A stretch of DNA of 5,536 nucleotides from Planctomycetota bacterium (GTDB lineage: Bacteria; Planctomycetota; UBA1135; GCA-002686595). Where the stretch lies: the NCBI GenBank assembly GCA_027623615.1, contig JAQBVH010000266.1, positions 1-5,536 on the forward strand, given 5' to 3'. Of this stretch, positions 1 to 5,536 are shown in pieces. The first letter of the stretch is position 1; the number at the start of each line of letters is the position of its first letter. Position numbers and translations under genes: made by a program. Under the pieces are notes generated by a model. The model was given only the letters and a program-made list of their open reading frames with translations. It was not told the origin of the DNA and made no database searches.

Positions 1-725
<725 letters not shown>

Positions 726-728
726 CGC

Positions 729-2225
729 GTGCCGCTCGACCTCCTCTGTGTCCGGGGGATCTCCAAGCGCTTCGTTGGAGTCCAGGCCCTGGCCGACGTC
801 GACCTGACCCTCGCCCGCGGCGAGGTGCTCGCGGTGATCGGTGAGAACGGCGCGGGCAAGAGCACCCTGATGAAGATCCTGGCGGGGCTCCAGTCCCCCG
901 ACCGGGGCACGCTCGAGGTCGACGGCGCGCCCGCCACGCTCGCGAACCCCCGCGCAGCCGCTGCCGCCGGCATCGCCCTGATTCACCAGGAGCTGTGCCT
1001 GGCGACCAACCTGGACGTGGACGCCAACGTCTTCCTCGGTCGCGAGCCCAACCGGGGTGGGCGCATCGACCGGGCGACCATCCGCGCGCGGTCGACCGAG
1101 ATCCTGCAGCGCATCGGCGCGACCTTTGCCGCGGACGCGCCGACCGCCAGCCTGTCGGTCGGCCAGCAGCAGCAGGTCGAGATCGCCAAGGCCCTGGCCG
1201 TGGACGCGCGCGTGCTCATCATGGACGAGCCGACCTCGAGCCTCTCCGCGCGGGAGACGGCCGACCTGTTCCGCATCGTGCGTGAGCTGCGCGCGAGCGG
1301 CGTCAGCGTCGTCTACATCTCCCACCGCCTGAGCGAGGTGATCGAGCTGGCCGACCGGGTCAGCGTGCTGCGCGACGGGCGCAATGCGGGCGAGCTCGCG
1401 CGGGAAGAGATCACCCATGACGCCATGGTGCGTCTGATGGTCGGCCGGGACGTCAGCCTCTCGGAGCGGGTCAGCGCGCGCCGCGCCGGCGCAGCGGTGC
1501 TGAAGGTCGAGGGCCTGCGCACCAGCGCCTGGCCCGCCGAGAGCGTCGACCTCGAGGTCTATCCCGGCGAGATCGTCGGCGTCGCCGGCCTCGTGGGCTC
1601 AGGCCGCACCGAGCTGCTGCGCGCGATCTTCGGCGTCGAGGCCGCCGTGGCCGGCACGGTGGCGGTCGAGGGCGCGCAGCTCCCGGGTGACGTGGTGCGC
1701 TCGGTCGCCGCGGGGCTCGGGCTCGTGCCCGAGGACCGCAAGGGCCTGGGCCTGTTCACCGAGTGGACCGTGCCCTGGAACGTGTCCCTCGCGAACCTGG
1801 CCGAGGTGGCCACCCGCGGCCGCATCGACCGGGGCGCGGAGGCCGAGCTCGCCGCGCGCTTCGGCGACCAGCTGACGGTCAAGGCGGGCGCAGGACAGGT
1901 CGCCGGGATGCTCTCCGGCGGCAACCAGCAGAAGGTCGTTTTGGCCAAGTGGCTCGCCACCGGGCCGAAGGTGCTGCTGCTCGACGAGCCCACGCGGGGG
2001 ATCGACGTCGGCGCGCGCCAGGAGATCTATCAGCTGCTCGAGAAGCTTGCCCGGGCGGGGCTCGCCATCCTCTTCGTCTCGAGCGAGATGGAGGAGGTGC
2101 TCGCCCTGCCCGACCGGGTCCTCGTGATGCACGAGGGGCGGCTGGCGGGCCAGCTCGACCGGAGCGAGCTGTCCGAGCAGGCGGTGATGACCCTGGCGAC
2201 CGGCGGGTCGGGGGCCGCGGCATGA
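729..2225 (+). CDS. Sugar ABC transporter ATP-binding protein, tandem NBD (RbsA/MglA/XylG type)
   Basis: This cytoplasmic ATPase energises sugar import. Its 498 residues match the usual ~490-510 of the RbsA/MglA/XylG family, which fuses two nucleotide-binding domains. Domain 1 (about 5-240) is complete: Walker A GENGAGKST (38-46), Q-loop Gln87, signature LSVGQ (142-146), Walker B with Asp166-Glu167, and switch His199. Domain 2 (about 257-490) has the family's degenerate Walker A, GLVGSGRT (287-294), with Arg instead of Lys. It also has PEDRKGLGLF (334-343), signature LSGGNQQK (395-402), Walker B LLLDEPTRGID (416-426) and Ser in place of the switch His in FVSSEMEEV. This asymmetry is normal for the family and implies one canonical ATP site. 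The start is GTG at 729, preceded by GGGAAG. The stop overlaps the permease start as ATGA. The family is certain; the sugar is not. Confidence 0.97.
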   Translation: MPLDLLCVRGISKRFVGVQALADVDLTLARGEVLAVIGENGAGKSTLMKILAGLQSPDRGTLEVDGAPATLANPRAAAAAGIALIHQELCLATNLDVDANVFLGREPNRGGRIDRATIRARSTEILQRIGATFAADAPTASLSVGQQQQVEIAKALAVDARVLIMDEPTSSLSARETADLFRIVRELRASGVSVVYISHRLSEVIELADRVSVLRDGRNAGELAREEITHDAMVRLMVGRDVSLSERVSARRAGAAVLKVEGLRTSAWPAESVDLEVYPGEIVGVAGLVGSGRTELLRAIFGVEAAVAGTVAVEGAQLPGDVVRSVAAGLGLVPEDRKGLGLFTEWTVPWNVSLANLAEVATRGRIDRGAEAELAARFGDQLTVKAGAGQVAGMLSGGNQQKVVLAKWLATGPKVLLLDEPTRGIDVGARQEIYQLLEKLARAGLAILFVSSEMEEVLALPDRVLVMHEGRLAGQLDRSELSEQAVMTLATGGSGAAA

Positions 2226-3631
2226 AGAAGATCCTGGGCATCACGGGGCTCCTGGTCCTGATCCTGGCGGTGACCGCCGCCTTCGAACCCAGCTTCCTGC
2301 TGCCGGCGAACCTCGAGAACCTGACGCGGCGCACGGGCCTCTACGGCGTCCTCGCCATCGGCGCGGCCTTCGTGATCATCACCTCGGGCATCGACCTGTC
2401 GATCGGGTCGATGGTCGGGTTGACCGGCTGCGTCTTGCCGTTGCTCGTGATGGGGCAGGGCTGGCCAGCGTGGATCGCGGTGCTCGCCGTGCTGTCGATC
2501 TCCGCCGCCCTCGGCCTCAGCCACGGCCTGTTGATCACCAAGGTGGGCCTGCAGCCCTTCGTGGTCACCCTCTGCGGCCTGCTGTTCTATCGCGGCGCCG
2601 CGCGCTGGATCACGGACGACCAGCCACAGGGGTTCGGGCAGGCACACCTCGGCCTGCGCTCACTCGCGACGGGCAAGCCGATCGATCTGGCGCTCGTCGC
2701 ATGCTTCGTCGCCGTCCTGATCTGGGTGGCGGCGCTGGTGCGCTTCGTGCGCGCCCACCCCGACCGCAAGCCGCGCCTCGTCCCCTGGGCCTGCGCTGTC
2801 GTCGTGGCGCTGCCCATTTTCCTGGTCGGGCTAGGTGGCGTGCTCGGAGAGCGCGAGGTCGGGGACCGGCTGCGCGTCGACGGCCGCGAAGCCGTGATCA
2901 CACAGGTGGTCTTCCGGGTCGCGGACAAGGGGATCGGCGACATCCTCCTTGCCGGCGGCCCCGAGCGCACCCTGCGCGTGCGCGTCGCCGCCGAGGGGCA
3001 GTCCCTCCCGGAGGACGACGAGGCGGCGCTGACCGCGAGCGGCCAGCTCCTGACGGCGCCGTACGCGGTGCGCGGGTCTCTCGGGACGTGGATGGGGCTG
3101 CACCTGGCGGCCATCGACATCCCCGCGCCGTTCCTCTTCCTGATGCTCTTGATGGCGGTCGCCAGCTACTTCCTGGGGCAGACCATCTGGGGCCGGCACC
3201 TCCTGGCCCTCGGCCAGAACGTCGACGCGGCGCGCTACAGCGGCGTGCGCACGGACCGGCTGGTGATCCTCGCGTACGTGGGCTGCGGTCTGACCGGAGG
3301 GATCGGCGGGATCCTGTTCGTGCTCGACCTCAACTCGGTCGAGGCGGCCAAGCACGGCAACTTCTTCGAGCTGTACGCGATCGCGGCCGCGGTCCTCGGG
3401 GGCTGCAGCCTGCGCGGGGGCGAGGGCTCGATCGTGGGGGTCGTGATCGGCACCGCGGTGGTGCACGCCCTCTACAACTCGATCAACCTGCTGGGCATCC
3501 CGACCCAGCTCGAGTTCGCGATCATCGGCGCGGTCATCCTGGCCGGCGTCACTGCCGATGAGCTGGTCAAGCGGGCCGTCGCGCGCCGCCGCGCGCGTCG
3601 GGTCCGCGAGGAACACGGAGCCTGCACATGA
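2222..3631 (+). CDS. Sugar ABC transporter permease (RbsC-like) with large internal insertion
   Basis: This inner-membrane subunit (BPD_transp_2 family) forms the channel paired with the preceding ATPase. The ATG at 2222 overlaps the ATPase stop (ATGA) and gives MKKILGITGLLVLI, a plausible first membrane helix. The frame stays open upstream to about 1763, but that extension is Arg/Gly/Ala-rich, lies inside the ATPase gene and is not protein-like. Family hallmarks are the ITSGIDLSIGSMVGL region (53-67), GLQPFVVTLCGLLFYRG (109-125), the IWGRHLLALGQN cytoplasmic loop (322-333) followed by AARYSGV, and AIAAAVLGGCSLRGGEGS with INLLGI (about 386-426). At 469 residues it exceeds the usual 310-350. 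The excess is a block at about 153-297 with two added hydrophobic segments and a soluble stretch. The core is intact on both sides in a single frame, so this is an insertion and not a frameshift artefact. The stop overlaps the mutarotase start as ATGA. Confidence 0.94.
   Translation: MKKILGITGLLVLILAVTAAFEPSFLLPANLENLTRRTGLYGVLAIGAAFVIITSGIDLSIGSMVGLTGCVLPLLVMGQGWPAWIAVLAVLSISAALGLSHGLLITKVGLQPFVVTLCGLLFYRGAARWITDDQPQGFGQAHLGLRSLATGKPIDLALVACFVAVLIWVAALVRFVRAHPDRKPRLVPWACAVVVALPIFLVGLGGVLGEREVGDRLRVDGREAVITQVVFRVADKGIGDILLAGGPERTLRVRVAAEGQSLPEDDEAALTASGQLLTAPYAVRGSLGTWMGLHLAAIDIPAPFLFLMLLMAVASYFLGQTIWGRHLLALGQNVDAARYSGVRTDRLVILAYVGCGLTGGIGGILFVLDLNSVEAAKHGNFFELYAIAAAVLGGCSLRGGEGSIVGVVIGTAVVHALYNSINLLGIPTQLEFAIIGAVILAGVTADELVKRAVARRRARRVREEHGACT
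2678..3115 (+). other. Lineage-specific insertion inside the permease (two TM helices plus soluble segment)
   Basis: These are permease residues of about 153-298; the boundaries are approximate, judged against the RbsC pattern recalled from memory. The first part is a hydrophobic helix at 155-176, a basic connector with several Arg/Lys (about 174-185, RAHPDRKPR) and a second hydrophobic helix at about 186-208. A soluble stretch of about 80 residues follows (210-290), with alternating hydrophobic/polar segments that suggest beta strands (VGDRLRVDG, AVITQVVFRV, TLRVRVAAE) and an acidic PEDDEA loop. It ends at YAVRGSLGTWMG and rejoins the conserved core at IDIPAPFLFLML. In ordinary RbsC proteins the GFG...LG segment runs almost directly into that IPxP helix. 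I do not recognise a named domain in it. Confidence 0.72.
3617..3620 (+). promoter_or_regulatory. Shine-Dalgarno site for the mutarotase gene
   Basis: GGAG ends 7 nt before the ATG at 3628, within the last codons of the permease. It supports the start that includes the signal peptide. The later in-frame ATG at 3721 has no comparable site. Confidence 0.6.
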
Positions 3632-3687
3632 TGTCAACGACCCAACTGCTCGGAGGCCTGGCCTCCCTCGTCCTCGTCAGCGCCTGC
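3628..3687 (+). other. Lipoprotein signal peptide with lipobox
   Basis: This stretch encodes residues 1-20 of the mutarotase: a hydrophobic core (LLGGLASLVLVSA) followed by Cys20, with Val17-Ser18-Ala19 as a lipobox that fits the signal peptidase II pattern. Cys20 would be the lipidated first residue of the mature protein. A Gly/Ser-rich linker leads to the catalytic domain near residue 34. The missing basic n-region lowers confidence. Confidence 0.65.
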
Positions 3688-4755
3688 GGTTCCCTCGGGA
3701 GCCAGTCGGCCTTTCCCGCCATGAACGACTTCGGACGAACCAAGGACGGCACCGCCGTTCAGCTGTACACCCTGACCAACGCGGGCGGGTTGAGCGCGAC
3801 CCTGACGAACTTCGGGGCCACCCTCGTGTCGCTGCACGCTCCAGACCGCGACGGCGCGATGGCCGACGTGGTCCTCGGCTTCGATGACGTGTCGGGTTAT
3901 GAGGGCGAGGGCAACCAGTACTTCGGCTGCATCGCCGGCCGGGTCGCGAACCGCATCGCCAAGGGTGCCTTCACCTTGGATGGGGCCGACCACCAACTCG
4001 CGGTCAACAACGAGCCGAATCACCTGCATGGTGGCGACAGCGGCTTCGGCCAGAAGGTCTGGGACGCGACCATGATCCTGCGCGACGGCGCCCAGGGCGT
4101 GACCTTCGTTTATGTGAGTCCGGCGGGGGAGGAGAACTACCCCGGCACGCTCACGACGAGCGTGACCTACCTGCTCACGGACAAGAACGAGCTGAGGCTC
4201 GAGTACGCGGCCACCACGGACGCGCCGACGCTGGTCAACCTCACGCATCACAGCTACTTCAACCTGGCCGGCCACGGGGCGCCGACGATCCTCGACCACG
4301 TCCTCGAGATCAACGCGTCGCACTACACCCCCTGCGACGACACGTTGATCCCCACGGGCGAGCTCGCGCCGGTCGCGGGCACGGCCCTGGACTTTCGAAC
4401 CATGCAGGGGATCGGCAAGCGCATCGCGACCCTCGACGCCACGCCGGCCCTGGGCTACGACCACAACTTCGCGCTCGACGGGCGCGGCATGCGGCAGGCC
4501 TGCTTCCTCTATCATGCCAGCTCGGGTCGCACCCTCACGATCAGGACGGACGAGCCGGGCCTGCAGTTCTACACGGGCAACTTCCTGTTCGGTCAGCCCG
4601 GCAAGGGCGGCGCGACCTACGCGCACCGCAGCGGGCTCTGCCTGGAGGCGCAGCACTTCCCCGACTCGATCCACCACGCAGACTTCCCGAGCGTCGTCCT
4701 CGAGCCGGGCCAGACCTACGCGCAGAAGACGGTCCACGTCTTCGGGACCTGGTAG
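3628..4755 (+). CDS. Aldose 1-epimerase (galactose mutarotase), predicted lipoprotein
   Basis: This enzyme interconverts alpha and beta anomers of aldoses such as galactose, glucose or xylose. Its 375 residues fit the GalM-type family (usually ~340-380). The core starts near residue 34. Motifs include NFGATLVSL (61-69), GRVANRIAKG (104-113), NNEPNHLHGG (127-136), NLTHHSYFNLAG (204-215), LDFR (254-257), GYDHNF (276-281), GLQFYTGNF (311-319) and LCLEAQHFPD (337-346). By analogy with characterised GalM enzymes, His134 and His208 would bind substrate and act as the acid, Asp278 would contact the sugar and Glu340 would be the base; all are present. Residues 1-20 form a hydrophobic leader ending in the lipobox Val-Ser-Ala-Cys20, suggesting lipidation and an extracytoplasmic location. 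The leader has no Lys or Arg in its n-region, which is atypical. The start overlaps the permease stop (ATGA), and a second ATG follows directly at 3631. The preferred sugar is unknown. Confidence 0.95.
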   Translation: MMSTTQLLGGLASLVLVSACGSLGSQSAFPAMNDFGRTKDGTAVQLYTLTNAGGLSATLTNFGATLVSLHAPDRDGAMADVVLGFDDVSGYEGEGNQYFGCIAGRVANRIAKGAFTLDGADHQLAVNNEPNHLHGGDSGFGQKVWDATMILRDGAQGVTFVYVSPAGEENYPGTLTTSVTYLLTDKNELRLEYAATTDAPTLVNLTHHSYFNLAGHGAPTILDHVLEINASHYTPCDDTLIPTGELAPVAGTALDFRTMQGIGKRIATLDATPALGYDHNFALDGRGMRQACFLYHASSGRTLTIRTDEPGLQFYTGNFLFGQPGKGGATYAHRSGLCLEAQHFPDSIHHADFPSVVLEPGQTYAQKTVHVFGTW

Positions 4756-4757
4756 CC

Positions 4758-5513
4758 ATGGCCTACGACCACGCAGGCCGCGTCGCCCTCGTCACCGGTT
4801 CCTCGACCGGCCTGGGCAAGGCCATGGCCTTCGCCCTCGGACGCAGCGGCGCGCGGGTCGCCTTCAACTACGCGCACAACGCAGAGCGCGCGGCGCAGAC
4901 CCTCGCCGAGTACGAGGGCGAGGGGCTGGTGGGTTGCATGCTGCAGGCGGACGTGACCAGCGAGGAGGGCGTCGGCGCGCTGGTCGAGGAGGTCTCCTCG
5001 CAGCTCGGCCCGATCGACGTGCTCGTCCCGAACGCGACCGGCGCCCAGCCGCAGATGCCGATCGAGGACTACGGCTGGGGCTTCTATCAGGAGATGGTCG
5101 ACTTCTTCGTGAAGTCGCCCTACCTGCTGGCGCGCGCGGTGCTGCCGCACATGAAGCAGCGTCGCTGGGGGCGCATCGTGAACATCGGCTCCGAGGTCTA
5201 CGACCGCGGCGTGCCCAACTTCAGCGCCTACGTGGCGGCCAAGGGCGCCCAGCGCGGCTGGACGCGCTCGATGGCGATGGAGCTCGCGCCCTGGAGCATC
5301 ACCGTCAACATGGTCTCGCCCGGTTGGATCCCGGTCGAGCGCCACGCCCAGGACGCCCAGGCGGACAAGGACGCCTACCTCGCCCAGATTCCCCTCGGTC
5401 GCTGGGGTGTCCCGGACGACATCGGCGCCGCCGCGGACTTCCTGGCGAGCCAGGAGGCGGGCTTCATTACCGGCCAGACGCTGGTGGTGAACGGAGGACT
5501 CACAGTCTCGTAG
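4758..5513 (+). CDS. Short-chain dehydrogenase/reductase (SDR), FabG-like, substrate unknown
   Basis: This is a cytosolic NAD(P)-dependent oxidoreductase of 251 residues, the usual size for a classical SDR. The N-terminal Rossmann fold has the cofactor motif TGSSTGLG (13-20). FNYAHN follows beta-2 with no Asp at the position that usually marks NAD preference, so NADP is possible. The catalytic triad is Ser145, Tyr158 and Lys162 (YVAAK). The PGW segment (188-190) and C-terminal GFITGQTLVVNGG (235-247) are family-typical. Two deviations stand out: the structural NNAG motif reads PNATG (91-95), and the tetrad Asn of helix alpha-4 appears to be Phe117. The ATG lies 2 nt after the mutarotase stop with only a weak GGGA at 4744-4747, so translation is probably coupled. 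Context suggests sugar or sugar-acid oxidation/reduction, for example an aldose or polyol dehydrogenase, but the sequence resembles generic 3-oxoacyl-ACP reductases and the substrate cannot be assigned. Confidence 0.93.
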   Translation: MAYDHAGRVALVTGSSTGLGKAMAFALGRSGARVAFNYAHNAERAAQTLAEYEGEGLVGCMLQADVTSEEGVGALVEEVSSQLGPIDVLVPNATGAQPQMPIEDYGWGFYQEMVDFFVKSPYLLARAVLPHMKQRRWGRIVNIGSEVYDRGVPNFSAYVAAKGAQRGWTRSMAMELAPWSITVNMVSPGWIPVERHAQDAQADKDAYLAQIPLGRWGVPDDIGAAADFLASQEAGFITGQTLVVNGGLTVS

Positions 5514-5536
5514 CACTGACCGCTCTCTTGCACGGT

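Noticed and set aside
1587..1612. Loss of the Walker A lysine in the second ATPase domain as a sign of gene decay
   Set aside because: A degenerate second Walker A (Gly-Ser-Gly-Arg-Thr) and Ser for the switch His are standard in the RbsA/MglA family.
1763..2221. Possible 153-residue N-terminal extension of the permease
   Set aside because: The frame is open but overlaps the conserved C-terminal half of the ATPase and is low-complexity Arg/Gly/Ala. The ATG at 2222 gives a normal permease N-terminus and a typical ATGA junction.
2849..3115. A frameshift or gene fusion as the cause of the oversized permease
   Set aside because: The frame and the base composition continue unchanged across the block, and conserved core motifs resume in the same frame. 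This fits a true in-frame insertion.
2470..3561. A 363-codon plus-strand frame inside the permease gene
   Set aside because: Its product is extremely Arg/Pro/Gly/Ala-rich and shows no domain. The permease in the other frame has clear membrane helices and family motifs.
3634..4737. A 367-codon open frame on the minus strand covering nearly the whole mutarotase gene
   Set aside because: In GC-rich genes with G/C third positions, stop codons are rare in the opposing frame. Its translation is rich in Arg, Val, Gly and Glu with no recognisable motif, while the plus strand encodes a motif-complete enzyme.
4716..5516. A 266-codon open frame on the minus strand opposite the SDR gene
   Set aside because: Same codon-bias shadow; the composition is Arg/His/Asp/Leu-rich and the plus strand has a full SDR.
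5514..5536. Terminator or new gene start after the SDR
   Set aside because: Only 23 bases remain; I see no hairpin with a T-run and no start codon with a ribosome site.

Overview
The window is GC-rich (roughly two thirds to 70 % by eye, with strongly G/C-biased third codon positions) and is almost entirely coding on the + strand. It carries five consecutive genes of a carbohydrate uptake operon. From start to end these are the 3' part of a periplasmic sugar-binding protein gene (1-725), a double-domain sugar ABC ATPase of the RbsA/MglA type (729-2225), an RbsC-type inner-membrane permease (2222-3631), a lipoprotein-type aldose 1-epimerase (3628-4755) and a short-chain dehydrogenase/reductase (4758-5513). 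The last 23 bases hold nothing recognisable. No RNA gene, mobile element, CRISPR array, promoter or terminator is visible.

The junctions are very tight: a 3-nt gap, two ATGA stop/start overlaps and a 2-nt gap. The genes are therefore almost certainly one transcript with coupled translation. The first three products form a complete high-affinity sugar importer: binding protein, energising ATPase and membrane channel. The mutarotase carries a lipobox, so it probably works outside the cytoplasm and interconverts sugar anomers near the importer. The SDR is cytosolic and could oxidise or reduce the imported sugar or a derivative. No kinase or isomerase is present in the window, so the substrate cannot be fixed; ribose, xylose, galactose, glucose and related aldoses or polyols are all possible.

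The lipoprotein signal and periplasmic binding protein point to a bacterium, probably diderm. The high GC, the style of the binding protein and SDR, and the enlarged permease remind me of Planctomycetota. That is an impression from memory, not a demonstrated placement.

The most unusual feature is in the permease. It is 469 residues long, where RbsC proteins are usually about 310-350. The extra length is one internal block of about 145 residues, predicted as two added transmembrane helices followed by a soluble segment of about 80 residues. The positive-inside rule places that segment on the periplasmic side, where it could contact the binding protein. The SDR also departs from the classical motifs. 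I see no wholly new multi-gene system; this is an ordinary sugar operon with an unusual permease architecture.
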